From Schizochytrium sp. TIO01 (lineage: Eukaryota > Sar > Bigyra > Thraustochytrida > Thraustochytriidae): a stretch of 64,000 nt of DNA. The notes under the pieces are model-generated. The model made no database searches, was not told where the DNA came from, and worked only from the letters and a program-made list of their open reading frames with translations. This document shows, in pieces, positions 11,201-21,052 of the stretch. Each line of letters opens with the position of its first letter. Within the stretch, counting starts at the first letter, position 1. Location of the stretch: assembly GCA_004764695.1 (NCBI GenBank), contig SMSO01000031.1, positions 6,691,261 through 6,755,260 on the forward strand, given 5' to 3'. A program made the position numbers and the translations under genes.

Positions 11201-12438
11201 TTGTTGACGCCGCAATGAAAGGTGACCTGGCGAAAGTAAAGAGACTTCTTAAGTCTGTTCTGAACGAAGTGGAGAAGGTCAAACAGCTTGATAAAGACAA
11301 AACATGTGATAAGAGTGGCGAACGTGTCTCGAAGCAAATGGGCACACCATCCTATAATAGCTCCGCAACTTCTAGCGCTTACCAAACTGAGAAGGATGCA
11401 GCACGTCGTCGCCTAGGAATAAATCGTATGTGTTCGTCACCTGGTCTTGAACATGACCAAACACTTGCAGAACGACGCAAGGTTCGTCAACACCAGCGCA
11501 TGCTACGGACGTGCCTTGATGCGCGCAGTTCTTCAGGTATGACCGCCTTGATGTGGGCAAGTCGCAATGGTCATGATGATATTGTTGATTATCTGATCAA
11601 GTCTGGTGCTAATATTAAATTGAAAGCACAGGGTATTTCTGCTTTAATATTTGCTGTAGAATCTGGGCATGTTGGATGTGTCAAACTCCTTTTAAATGCA
11701 GGTGCAAACCCAATGGACCGCACATCCGATGATGATTCCTCACTGCTTTGCGCGTGTTCCTTCGGATTTGATGATGTGGCAAAGGTATTAATTGGTGCTG
11801 GTGCGTCTGCACTCGAGGCTCTTGTGGTTTCCTGCGTGCAAGGTAAAAATGCAACCGTCCGATCACTCGTAGAAGCTGACCTGGTGGATGTAAATACGGT
11901 ATGGGAAGATCTCATGGTTACTCCTTTGGCTGGAGCCTGCGTCGCGGGCCACCTCTCTACTGTGCGTTTGCTGCTGGCTCTTGGTGCTGACCCGAATATC
12001 CCTATAGATGTAGAGTATGGCTCAACCCCTCTCATGCTCGCAAGTCATATGGGAAATCTAGAAGTAGTGCAAAGCATCCTTGATGCTGGAGCGGATGTTC
12101 ATGCCCGCGCACCTCCTTCATCTCAGTGCGCACTGACACATGGAAAGGATTCAACTGCAATCTCTATGGCAAAGAAAAATAACAATCTCGAGGTTGAGCT
12201 GCTGTTGCGCTCCCGCGGTGCAAAACAATATGTTCCGGTTGATCTTGAGTTTTATGAATGGCTTGGTGGACAAGTTCGATACCCGGACCGTGCACCTGAT
12301 TTTGAACAGCGTCGTAGATCTGGTGTCCAGTTCAAGACGCTCATGCTTGAGGATCCTTATTTCCATCGAATTGATCTTCGTATGTGGCAATTCCTCGGTG
12401 GCCGTACCCAAGGCGAAGCGGCCTGGGATCTCCAATAA
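8242..12438 (+). CDS. NLR-like NACHT NTPase with C-terminal ankyrin repeats (1398 aa)
   Basis: The start is the ATG at 8242. The frame extends 17 codons upstream only from a GTG. Walker A is GGPSCGKT (109-116) and Walker B is LFLDGLDE (196-203), the NACHT hallmark, with a sensor-like IIVTSR near 229-234. A Ser-rich and then acidic insert spans about 348-516. An FLHITLQEHL motif at about 687 matches the FLHxxxQExxAA box that follows NACHT modules in NLR proteins. Ankyrin repeats run from about 873 to 1330, roughly nine, interrupted by a basic insert at about 994-1100. A 65-residue tail holds two WLGG/FLGG motifs. NACHT proteins are signal-transducing NTPases that oligomerise on ligand binding. 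Here the ankyrin array would be the sensor or partner surface. No known death or TIR domain is seen in the first 100 residues. It is intronless. The ligand and output are unknown. Confidence 0.9.
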   Translation: MSRVKSHLIEQALCEVVAKHSTYVDPFSCQHLQITEHGEKIVVTIDKDSAVAREGTILPNPRNAQQKNLDQDVAFHAEDYLAPVFFEIALKLLPNEFDFRMNRRILLVGGPSCGKTMLVKHMAVLCATKQDIPRGHKADAFVPLVLSIADLTKFIDMHDLTAEDDILLAYFQSKYSSEISRAKLAMNLICTCHAWLFLDGLDEAASPKSLEILVKFLDHLTLVAPNLRIIVTSRHGAEESIHRLALIHMGFTRLRMRPLTTDLAETMLSKRLCGNPGSVLFPHQGRLPDWLRSEIRRPVYKLFRKSPLTLILLVNVLQDLDRENGAVSVYCPPPLLSPANMLTPPSIGSEGRSAMTSPLLSTSTTSSASASVDSQTESPSDFGFAYEQKESLRIEDISKGDHGASSKVGLHLSLPGATSSPSHGSKPKLGALATTPSYGGTLGYSHNFAHHNSSWQVNETAYHTSANDEEGDNNRMDNDGGEENEETAEERRAHDAAVEAHYKQSCPGITLKPPFSRVDLLRRALIKLLNLQPVERRNKTTCSSPMNRSPILSPYNSSRSIKLFPESGLSLEMPSNLLKNFDEVDPNLLELLQLAAYITHDRNTRELRLNDLRVAASESSDPAGGERALNKLLKRIESNEVPLFTIEDREDYLDEETLEQRMHQQPRAAFVATGSPDELKRKGIMMFLHITLQEHLCAEYIANNLLNVLEKSRPQANVRENLINEEESTGGKLQSGQENITAGSQNRRWSRQRSRSIVVPERGLRRYGSSTPRVRRSSVPETRNHELLDINKLPEVRARIKSEVERLLLGHFRPESFRVNQEWWQPVILLVFDLLAEQGPPAVKCGGLFDIVLDIIVESCRRLMTLQFGEVPTALSSFWLAAAAHGNVRVVKGMIQIMGAQVLLQSVNADQNNALHLAAINNQPEIIKLLMAEENVDPDYLDRNNEHGWDPSNMAMIFNHTYCFRLLCYTDGDKVAETCNPRRRPDFVDAAMKGDLAKVKRLLKSVLNEVEKVKQLDKDKTCDKSGERVSKQMGTPSYNSSATSSAYQTEKDAARRRLGINRMCSSPGLEHDQTLAERRKVRQHQRMLRTCLDARSSSGMTALMWASRNGHDDIVDYLIKSGANIKLKAQGISALIFAVESGHVGCVKLLLNAGANPMDRTSDDDSSLLCACSFGFDDVAKVLIGAGASALEALVVSCVQGKNATVRSLVEADLVDVNTVWEDLMVTPLAGACVAGHLSTVRLLLALGADPNIPIDVEYGSTPLMLASHMGNLEVVQSILDAGADVHARAPPSSQCALTHGKDSTAISMAKKNNNLEVELLLRSRGAKQYVPVDLEFYEWLGGQVRYPDRAPDFEQRRRSGVQFKTLMLEDPYFHRIDLRMWQFLGGRTQGEAAWDLQ

Positions 12439-13451
12439 TTTACTAGTATCATAAATTATGTTTCTATATAACATTACAGTACTGTTTTGCTTCATTCAGC
12501 AAAGCAGAAACTTTAAAGAATTTGTACCAGTGCCATTTAATATTGTAAAACTTAACATTGTGAAGTAAATGCAGCTTCGTTCATTGATCTCATCAGTTGT
12601 GACAATATGACAATATCATAATCTTCTTACGTTTTGAATATAATTACGCTACCGCATAGCTCAACTTCGCACTAGGTAGTAAGTAGGCAGTTGAAATTAG
12701 GGTGTTCAATCTTTCTCATCATACTAAACAGCCTGCTTCTTCACTTGAGGAATAAATTGAGGTGATGAATTGAATTTATTCATGCCTTCTAATCCCATAG
12801 GATTAATTGTAGAGAACTTTTAAAGAACACAAATAAAAAGAACGAGAACTAATAGTAGCTATCTCAGATTAGTACTTTAGTTTGACTTGAGCTTCTAACC
12901 TACTTTAGACATAGTAGTGGTTATTTTCAGTCTGCTCGCACGCCTTCAAAGGTCCACAATGGCCAGCAATTTGCTTTGAGTTGCAGAGCAAACGTGAGCA
13001 AAGAGATTGTTCAGATCAACGGAAACATATAGTACAAGGCCACTCCAAAGCACGAGTTTCCCGCTTCTTGAGTTGTATTCAGTGTTTGTACTTTTGCGCT
13101 TCATTCCTGAGATCAGTCACGAGTGGAGTGGTGTTGAAGTATCGGAGCTAGCGCTGCCGAAAGCAGGATCCAAACGTAGCCCTGGCGGATGCGGGGGCTT
13201 TTGACTCGTGGTTGGGCATTTATTGTATTAGCACAGTGATTAGGTTTACCCAAGAAAGCAACACAAAACACAAAACGTACCAAGTGTCGAATTTTTGGGA
13301 CCAAGGATTCAGCGTCATTTATCAGCAGACCTTACTAAATCTCTCAAGAGTTTGTGACAAGCGAAGCGTAGAAACGGGATCATTTGTTGAAAAACAAGAA
13401 CCTTGTAGACATTGTTTGATCTTCACGAGAGAAGTGCTGACAGAAGTTTGA
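12439..13451. other. Spacer between NACHT and antiporter genes
   Basis: An AT-rich tail to about 12900 is followed by more balanced sequence that must hold the 3' UTR of the NACHT gene and the promoter and leader of the antiporter gene. I see no gene, tRNA or notable repeat. Confidence 0.6.
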
Positions 13452-15668
13452 ATGATATTAAAACCTCTCCCAGAACCCGCTAAGCACCAAACAACTCTCA
13501 AAGTCACTATGTGGCAAGACTTCATGCACGTAGACCCGTGCAAGGGGCGCTTGCTGACTGGTGAGAGTGAAGACGAATCTTTCACGTGGCTGGAGTTATA
13601 CTCTTCGTTAGCGTTCATGATTTCGCTCTGGGTTGTAGGAAAGTTAGCAAGCCTTGTCAAGGCACCACCACTTGTGGGCCAGATTATAATTGGTATGATT
13701 CTCGGCCCTAACTTGGTGGATTTCGTTCCTAAAGTCAGTGCTTGGAAACTAGTTGGCGAGGTTGGCTTGATGTTACTTGTGATTGAAGCAGGGCTTGAGG
13801 TCGATTTAGAAATGCTTCGGCTCATTGGTCTTCGAGGTGCTCTCGTGGCTGTGCTAGGTAGCATGGTACCTTTTGCGCTAGGTAACCTCATTGGTTCACA
13901 AATCCTTGGATTAGACATGAAAGCAAGTTTCGTTCTTGGTGCTTCACTGTCCCCAACGAGTATGGGTATTTCTCTATCAGTCTTGCGAGCTAGCAAATTA
14001 CTCAATGCTCCAACTGGACAACTTATTATTGCAGCGGCTGTTTTAGATGATATTTTGGCATTAGTTTTATTGTCAGAGCTGGGAGCTCTGCAAGACCCTA
14101 CACCATGGAATTTCATAAAGCCTGTGTTTAGTGCTTTGATGCTGTTGCTGGGATTTGGAGTCCTTGCAATTTTTGTCATTCCGCCAATTCTTAACCGTTT
14201 GGTGTTTCCCAACATTCGACGAGAATATGAAGAGAGCTTTGCACTAGGACTACTTCTTCTTGTCGCGATGGGTCTAGCTCCAGCGGCTCATGCAAGTGGT
14301 GGAAGCTATTTACTGGGTTGCTTTATTTCGGGTGTTTCTTTCTGCACTTCTGCGCAAGTAAAAACGGCCTGGACGACCCAAGTCAAACGGATTCTTGCAT
14401 GGCTTTTGCGCATATTTTTTGGGTGTTCGATTGCTTTTGAGGTACCTGTACGCTCCTTTGCATCTGCTGTTGTTGTGAGAAACGCATTTCTCTTCCTGAT
14501 AGCCCTCTTTGGGAAAATTGCGACATGTATTTGGGCACGACCTTTGAATAAATTCAACGCGATGGTTATTGCTGCAGCTATGTGTGCTTTAGGCGAGTTT
14601 GCGTTTATTGTTGTGGTCAATGCTCGACAACAAGGATATATTGAAGACGACCTGGCTGCGAGTATCATTCTAACCATCTTGTTATGCATTTTGGGAGCCC
14701 CGACATGTTTACGTCTAATCATTGTGTACTTCACCCGTAAAGCAGAGGAAGCTGTGAGCAAAGCTCGTGATGAGACTTCTGAGGGAGCTCAAGGAAGTCC
14801 GCCACTGTACTATTTTGTGCAGACACGATGTTCGGGGAGTGTCGGGCTACAAGATCGTGTCTTACGAGCAATCTTACAACCAAACATCGAGATTGTTGAT
14901 ATTCGTTCATTCCATCCCCGCATCAACGACTGTAATGTGGAAATAATCTATGAAGCGTTTTTGTGTGACCATGGGATGCACCTTCCGGCACTGCGATATC
15001 GTGTGCCGAACCCTGATGAGGAGGATAAGATACGTACAAGACTGCACCAAATCTACGAACTAGTCTATAATGCGCTGCGGGATCCTCACCATGGAGTCGT
15101 AAGAGTAGGGCGCTGGTACGCTGGGATTCGATGTGAGGATGACAATGAAGTTGCTGTGAAAGCAGCCTTTGATTTAGCAGGCAAAATTATGGAGGCACGC
15201 CACGAAGACTACGATATATCTGTGACACGCAATGGGCAGTCAGACCAAGAGTATGGTCTGGGCGGATTCGTGCATCGTCAAATTCACGATATTGACTTTT
15301 TAGGAAATGATGATAAAAACAATAGCAGTTCCAGTCTCAGTGGCTCTAAGAATCTTAAAAAATCGAATTCGACTGAGTGTAGCCAAGGTACATGCCCACT
15401 CACAAACACATGTACTTCTACTGAAAGTCATAAGTCTATGCCAATTTCTGCGTTTTCTTCTGCAAATCCTAGTGCGAACAATAGACACCACCACGCTAAT
15501 GAGCCTTTTGATGAAGGTCCAGGGTTACTAGAGATATACCCATATGGAGCTTATGACGGAACCCAGGATTGTGAAGGATTTGCGCATTCAAGTACAACTC
15601 AAGTTGAAGAAGAATTGCATGCATGCCCTGACACAAGCAAAGAGACAGCGGCGCTACAGAAGATATAG
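13452..15668 (+). CDS. CPA2/Kef-type monovalent cation:proton antiporter (738 aa)
   Basis: The protein starts at an ATG, and residues 45-430 form about 13 hydrophobic segments. Diagnostic motifs are LLVIEAGLEVDL (108-119), SPTSMG (167-172) and the ion-binding DD at 199-200 in TM6. The helix around 371-393 carries the conserved acidic GEF. This is the Na+/H+ exchanger fold of the CPA2 (KefB/C, CHX-like) family, which swaps K+ or Na+ for protons across a plasma or endomembrane. Residues 431-738 are a soluble tail of about 300 residues with no recognisable TrkA/RCK nucleotide-binding motif, ending in a Ser/Asn-rich low-complexity region. Ion choice and membrane cannot be read from sequence. It follows the NACHT gene on the same strand with a 1-kb gap and no evidence of co-transcription. 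Confidence 0.9.
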   Translation: MILKPLPEPAKHQTTLKVTMWQDFMHVDPCKGRLLTGESEDESFTWLELYSSLAFMISLWVVGKLASLVKAPPLVGQIIIGMILGPNLVDFVPKVSAWKLVGEVGLMLLVIEAGLEVDLEMLRLIGLRGALVAVLGSMVPFALGNLIGSQILGLDMKASFVLGASLSPTSMGISLSVLRASKLLNAPTGQLIIAAAVLDDILALVLLSELGALQDPTPWNFIKPVFSALMLLLGFGVLAIFVIPPILNRLVFPNIRREYEESFALGLLLLVAMGLAPAAHASGGSYLLGCFISGVSFCTSAQVKTAWTTQVKRILAWLLRIFFGCSIAFEVPVRSFASAVVVRNAFLFLIALFGKIATCIWARPLNKFNAMVIAAAMCALGEFAFIVVVNARQQGYIEDDLAASIILTILLCILGAPTCLRLIIVYFTRKAEEAVSKARDETSEGAQGSPPLYYFVQTRCSGSVGLQDRVLRAILQPNIEIVDIRSFHPRINDCNVEIIYEAFLCDHGMHLPALRYRVPNPDEEDKIRTRLHQIYELVYNALRDPHHGVVRVGRWYAGIRCEDDNEVAVKAAFDLAGKIMEARHEDYDISVTRNGQSDQEYGLGGFVHRQIHDIDFLGNDDKNNSSSSLSGSKNLKKSNSTECSQGTCPLTNTCTSTESHKSMPISAFSSANPSANNRHHHANEPFDEGPGLLEIYPYGAYDGTQDCEGFAHSSTTQVEEELHACPDTSKETAALQKI

Positions 15669-17681
15669 TTAAAATTGATTATCAGTATATTACAGTCGAC
15701 CATGAAATTATAATAATATTAAAAAACAAAAACAAAAAAAAAAGGTAAGTGCTTGCCTACTCTAAAGTCCAGGCATTTTTCTTAATGAAAACCCAAGCTT
15801 CTGTCAAAAGTGGTAGGTTGCGTATGCCCTTCGGTTCACGGTTGGGTTTTGCAAAAGCTTATCCAAACAATATTATCAAATATTAGGCTAAAAGAGTATT
15901 CCTGCCCAATCAATGCGTCTCACGGACATGCACAATGAGTGTTCTACCCTTGTGGATTACAGCGAGCATTGGAACAGTTACTTCTAGTGTATTCTTTCTT
16001 TCAAAGACGCGATTTGCAGGGAGAACAATCTTTCGATGTGAATAGTCGTATTATTGTCGATTATGCTAACTATACATTGGTTATTTTAAACAGGCAAAGC
16101 TGTTACAAATAACTTGATTTGTGATATTTCCAGAGCTGGTCTTTAAAGCAAACTGTACTTAGCATACACATATATGTCACATGCCTACAGCCTCGCGATT
16201 TCCCATGTAGCGTTTTAAATTTATGAATATTGCGTTATCTATCCCCAGGTTATACTATTAGTCTTTTTACTTCTAGTCGCATCTGTTTGAGTTTCCGCTC
16301 TCAACTCTGAATAGCCACAGTTAGCTTCCCTCTTTTTGATGATAATGGAGCACTTGGAAATCAGTGATGACGCGATTTTGGCTAGACGGAGGTCTTGGAA
16401 GCGGTGCGAAAGTTATCTTAAGGAAGTTCGTGGGCCGTGGGCCATGGCCCAGCAGATGCGCTTGCGACGGTAATTGGTGGCCCGCCGAACAAATGATAAA
16501 AATAGCATTTTCCACAACATCTGCACGAGCTTGCATAGTCCTGCAATGAATCATAGAGACCAATTGCCATTGGCAAATGTTTTTGAATGCAAACTATTTT
16601 ATGGCATGGCAAAGTAGTGCACCCGGAATTGATTTTGGTATAGGCCTAAAAAATATACTTTTGCATTAATTAAACTTTTATTATCAAAAACATTTTTCAT
16701 TAAACAAATAAAAAACAAATAAACATAATTATATTATATTTAAGACTCCAAATAACAGTATCAGTATCACTATTTTATATATTACTAAGCAGTATTGTTT
16801 TTATAATTAAAAAGGATTATAAATGATTGTGAGACTTCTGATACCAAATCACAAGCCCGACGAGGAAATTAAGCCATAACTATCAAATTGATTAGCGGGG
16901 CCAATAGTTTTCTTTTAGACTCTTTTACCCTAATGCAAATGGCAGGTTTGCAACAGAAGGGAGGAATTTGTAGCGCCGAGATTGGATCGGTGATTGATTC
17001 TCGAATTAAAAGAAAGGAAACAAATCGTGAAAACACTCCAAGTTGAAAATAAAAAGTAAAAGAATAGATAAAAGAAAGAAAGAGCGATGGAAGGAAAGAG
17101 AAGCAAATCGCACCGAATTGGTGCAAATGTCTTCCTTTTGACCTTCCTAGAAATGGGCAAGTACAAGATCATACTAGCCTTCGAAAAAACGAATCAAGAA
17201 GTTGAAGGTCTTGCAAACACACGGAATTTGATCGATTGAACAACGCGAGACATGGAGTGATTCGAAAAATCAGTTAAAAAAAAGGTAAGCAAGTAAGTTA
17301 GTTATGTGTTTGTTTTGTTTGGGTATGGAGGAGGTTCGTAAGTCTGGGGAAATACGAGGGTAAAAAGATGTTATCAGCAGCGAAAGACATGTTAGCTCAT
17401 TTGGCCTGCTTGACGCACCTAAGGAACCAAGCTTTATAAAAATTCAGCTCAAGAGTCCCATGGAGAGATAGCAAGGTGCAATGTGCGTCATCGACCTGAG
17501 GGGGAGTAAACATAAGAAACAAATTTAATCTCCTCATGTGCCAGAGGCATAAGCGATCAGATGATAGCAGTAGTCATGATGCACCTTCGCTGCTGAAGAT
17601 TGGAAAATACACTCTACGTTCTCTTGCGATCCATTGTGGATACGACATGAAAACGGTGGGGGTGACTTGAGATATAAAAAA

Positions 17682-17712
<31 letters not shown>

Positions 17713-17772
17713 GATGACAAGACGAGTCTGAAAGAAAAAATCACACGAAGGTAGCGGAGGAATTCCTAGCAC
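15669..17772. other. Convergent spacer between antiporter and succinyl-CoA ligase genes
   Basis: The spacer is AT-rich, with an A-rich run at 15719-15743 soon after the antiporter stop and a very AT-rich block at about 16640-16830. No gene is recognised. The right end holds the 30-base G tract listed separately. Confidence 0.6.
17682..17711 (+). repeat. Homopolymer (G)30
   Basis: Thirty consecutive G residues, preceded by an A-rich stretch, lie 61 bases downstream of the succinyl-CoA ligase stop codon. If transcribed with that gene the 3' UTR would carry a C30 run. The G strand could form quadruplex DNA. Homopolymer length is also a common assembly error. Confidence 0.95.
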
Positions 17773-19056
17773 TTAGGCCTCAGCAGCGAGCTTAACGGCG
17801 GTCGCGGCAGCATCGTCGAGGTCATCAATAATGATGGCCTTCACATCAGATTTGTCGAGGATTTCGCGGGCCTTCTCCACGTTGGTGCCACGAAGACGGA
17901 CAACAAGCGGCTTGGCAAGGCCGATCTCCTTAGCGGCGGCAACCATACCCTCAGCAATGATGTCACAGCGCATGATTCCACCGAAGATGTTGACAAGGAT
18001 GGACTTGACCTTCTTGTCAGAGTCAAGAATCTCAAAAGCCTTGAGCACGGCATCCTTGGTGGCACCACCACCAAGATCGAGGAAGTTGCTGGCACTGCCG
18101 CCGTGGAGAGTGACGATGTCAAGAGTGCTCATGGCGAGACCAGCACCGTTGACCATGCATCCGACGGATCCGTCAAGACCAATGTAGTTGAGGCCGTACT
18201 TGGAGGCCTCAACCTCGCGGGGGTCCTCCTGGGTGCGGTCACGGAACTCAAAAATCTTTTTCTGGCGGAACTCTGCGTTGTCGTCGAAGTTGAGCTTGGC
18301 GTCAGAGCAGAAGACGTCACCGCTCTGGGTCTCAGCGAGCGGGTTGATCTCGACGAGGGTGCAGTCGCACTTAAGGAAGAGGTTGTAGAGGGAGCGAATG
18401 GTGTGAGCAGCCTTGGCGTGGGCCTTACCCTCAAAACCGAGGTTGCGGGCAAGACGCTCGACCTGCTCATCCTGAAGGCCGCTCATGATGTCAATCTTCT
18501 CAGTGAAGATCTTCTCCGGGGTCTCTTCGGCAACATCCTCAATGTTCATACCACCGGCGGGGGAGCCAACGAGGGTGACACCAACGTGGGAGCGGTCGAG
18601 GAGGATGCTGAAGTAAGTCTCGCGCTTGATGTTGAGGCGCTCCATGAGGAGAACACGGTTGCAGGGCTTGCCAGCCTCGCCGGTCTGCTTGGTGACAAGG
18701 AGCTGGCCGAGCATCTTGCTGGCAACCTCCTTGGCCTCCTCGCCCTTGGAGATCATCTGGACACCACCCTGGTATCCGTTCTTGAAGTGGCCACGGCCAC
18801 GGCCACCAGCGAGAACCTGGGCCTTAAGGACGGCATCCTTGCCGAGCTCACCACTCTCGAAAATCTTCTGAGCCTCCTCCGGGGTGTCGGCGTACTTGTT
18901 CTTGGGAACAGGCACGTCGAACTCGCTCATGACCTGCATACTAGCGTACTCATGGATGTTGAGGTTGCGCTTCTGGGTCTTGCGGAGAAGCTGTGCGCTG
19001 CGCGCGGGGCGGCCGGCCTTGGTGGCCATGCGCGAAAATCCCATGAGGCCAGACAT
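17773..19056 (-). CDS. Succinyl-CoA ligase (ADP/GDP-forming) beta chain, mitochondrial (427 aa)
   Basis: This beta chain, with the alpha chain, converts succinyl-CoA plus NDP and phosphate to succinate, CoA and NTP in the TCA cycle. Residues 1-30 are basic, rich in Ser/Ala and lack acids, as in a mitochondrial targeting peptide. RNLNIHEY then opens the mature protein. The ATP-grasp part shows KAQVLAGGRGRG. The C-terminal ligase domain has GSVGCMVNGAGLAM, LDLGGGA and ILVNIFGGIMRCD. Length is normal for the family. The ATG at 19056 is the first methionine and gives the targeting peptide. Codon use is strongly biased to C/G-ending and AAG/GAG codons, as expected for an abundant enzyme. That bias leaves a long open frame on the opposite strand, which is not a gene. 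ATP versus GTP specificity is not assigned. Confidence 0.97.
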   Translation of the reverse strand: MSGLMGFSRMATKAGRPARSAQLLRKTQKRNLNIHEYASMQVMSEFDVPVPKNKYADTPEEAQKIFESGELGKDAVLKAQVLAGGRGRGHFKNGYQGGVQMISKGEEAKEVASKMLGQLLVTKQTGEAGKPCNRVLLMERLNIKRETYFSILLDRSHVGVTLVGSPAGGMNIEDVAEETPEKIFTEKIDIMSGLQDEQVERLARNLGFEGKAHAKAAHTIRSLYNLFLKCDCTLVEINPLAETQSGDVFCSDAKLNFDDNAEFRQKKIFEFRDRTQEDPREVEASKYGLNYIGLDGSVGCMVNGAGLAMSTLDIVTLHGGSASNFLDLGGGATKDAVLKAFEILDSDKKVKSILVNIFGGIMRCDIIAEGMVAAAKEIGLAKPLVVRLRGTNVEKAREILDKSDVKAIIIDDLDDAAATAVKLAAEA

Positions 19057-20962
19057 TGTCTTTAATGTAATGAGAGTATGTGATAACAGTATAATTCACG
19101 TGTGTTGCTATTGACTTCCACTCGAATCTGTCCGCTTGATACAGTTCTGTTGATTGAATCCGTACGTGCAAAAGCAATTACAGTTTTGTTTGTTGTTCAA
19201 TTCACCCGACCAGAACCAGAGAACCCAATATGTGTAAAGAACGGAGATAGGAAGAACAGAATAAAACAAAAAGAAACCAGAGCCGAAATATGTGAGGAAA
19301 AGGACCAAAAATAAATAGGAAGCAAAATGAGGCCCAGTTGGTGCAGGTAGAGTGCAAGAGAGACGGGTGCGAGAGACAGCAGATACAATTTTTACATCAC
19401 ATCGTCCGTATCGAAAAGAAATGGTGGTCCATTTCCATCGCATCATCGTCGTTACGGAGAGAGCACGCGCGCGAAGGGAAAACAGACGTCCATTCATTCA
19501 TTGGCAGAAAGGTCAAACAAATTGCCCAGCATCAGAAAGCACGCGAGGGACGTTGGTTGCGGGGCCACAGCAGATGTGCAGTTGAGCATGCATAAGGAAC
19601 AAAACGAATAGATAATGCATTCATAGAGAACAGCAAACGAACAAGAGGAAAAAATGTCAATCGAATGCGACCAGCAACGCCAGCGCAGCATCCATTTCAC
19701 CGTGAGCACAGTACCGGCCAAGGCAGGCAGTCAAAGAAGCGAGGGGAATGGCGGCGAGGGGAATGTCAGAGGTTCAATCAAACAGATGGTTCATTGACAG
19801 CGGGTAGAGAGAGAGACATGTTGCGTCCAGAGCAGCGACAGGAGGTTTGCATCACATAAATCGGGAAACAAACAACAACAGCAGCAGCATAATCATACAG
19901 AAAATTTATCCGAGTCACAGGGGTAGCAAAGGCCGCAGGCAACACGAGTGAAGGTCAGCACGCAGAGCAACATATCAACAAAACAGAAAGAAATTACAGC
20001 AAAAATAGCACGAGTTCACGTCAGTCATCATTTTCATCAACATAATATTTTCCCCATTATATCTATCTTTCTCTATTTATATAAATATATAAATATAGAT
20101 ATAATCATCAGTCTACCCCAACATCGCGTCAGTCCGTCGCCCGTCTCTTTTCGGTTTCTTTCTTTCATGCCTTCTCTTTCGCTCTTTCCCTGTGTCTGTC
20201 ATGCCCCCCACCGACCCGCACCCAATGCCAGTCGGGGTTGAGGGAACAAAAACGGGGGTGTAGTATGCACCTTACTGTGAGAAAGGCCTTTCGCATCTCA
20301 GCAAGCTCAGACCTACGATTCTTTTGCTCCTTCGACCTTTCCGAGCGAGAGAGACAAAGTCGGAGATCGAAGAGCAAAGGAACAGGAAGAACCGGGCACG
20401 CAAGAACTAAGGGGAGCAAGCTGAGCCTGCGACTGCACGCACGCACAACGATCACAAAAAGAGCGACATGTGGACCATCATTTCGGTAGGTGCAGCAGAG
20501 ACTTGAAGAACCGAGTCAAAAGAAAAGAACAGGCTTTTTCAAAAAACCCATCTATCTTTTTTCGGATCCTTTCTCACCTCCAGGCCGACGCGCCCGAACA
20601 AATGAAACAAAACCCCAGGAGGAGAACGGACATTGCGCCGGTGCCGAGCGGCAGCAGCGCAGATCGGAGAGGACCCGCGCTACTGCCTGGAGCCTCGGGC
20701 AAGACCGTGTCTCTCCTTGACGCATTCTCGAAGCGAGGTTGAGCATTGCTCTTGATTTGTTCTTCGCTCGCCGCCGTTGAAGCATGGCTGTATTGCAGTG
20801 CAGTGCAGTTTCTGTTCCTGTTCTTAGTGCATGTTAACTTCGCTCGCTTACTTCTGCTTATTCATTTGTTTGTCAACACGCTGCTGTTCCCAAATTTCCT
20901 TTCCGCTGGTTTATTCAACAGTAATAATGAAGAATGGGTCAGAACAGAATTAACAAACAAGC
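19057..20962. other. Left part of the 10-kb divergent spacer (upstream of succinyl-CoA ligase)
   Basis: This should contain the promoter and 5' leader of the succinyl-CoA ligase gene on the minus strand. An AT-rich, partly palindromic block lies at about 20055-20105. No coding region or RNA gene is recognised. Short open frames here have biased, low-complexity composition. Confidence 0.55.
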
Positions 20963-21052
20963 AAAAGGAAGGAGGAAGAGAGAAAGAAAGAAAGAAAGAA
21001 AGAGAGAAAAGGGAAAAAAGCAGGAGGAAAGAAGGAAAGAAAGAAGGAAAGA
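20963..21052 (+). repeat. Polypurine (GAAA)n/(GGAA)n tract
   Basis: A 58-base all-purine run (20963-21020) is followed, after a single C, by a 31-base run (21022-21052) built on GAAA and GGAA units. It is the reverse complement in composition of the pyrimidine tract at 24677-24771. Confidence 0.95.

Noticed and set aside
13322-14215. 297-codon open frame opposite the antiporter
   Set aside because: Overlaps the best conserved membrane part of the sense gene and has no recognisable motif.
18103-19065. 320-codon open frame opposite succinyl-CoA ligase beta
   Set aside because: Same cause: strong codon bias of the sense gene removes antisense stops. The product is repetitive Leu/Val/Glu sequence without domain features.
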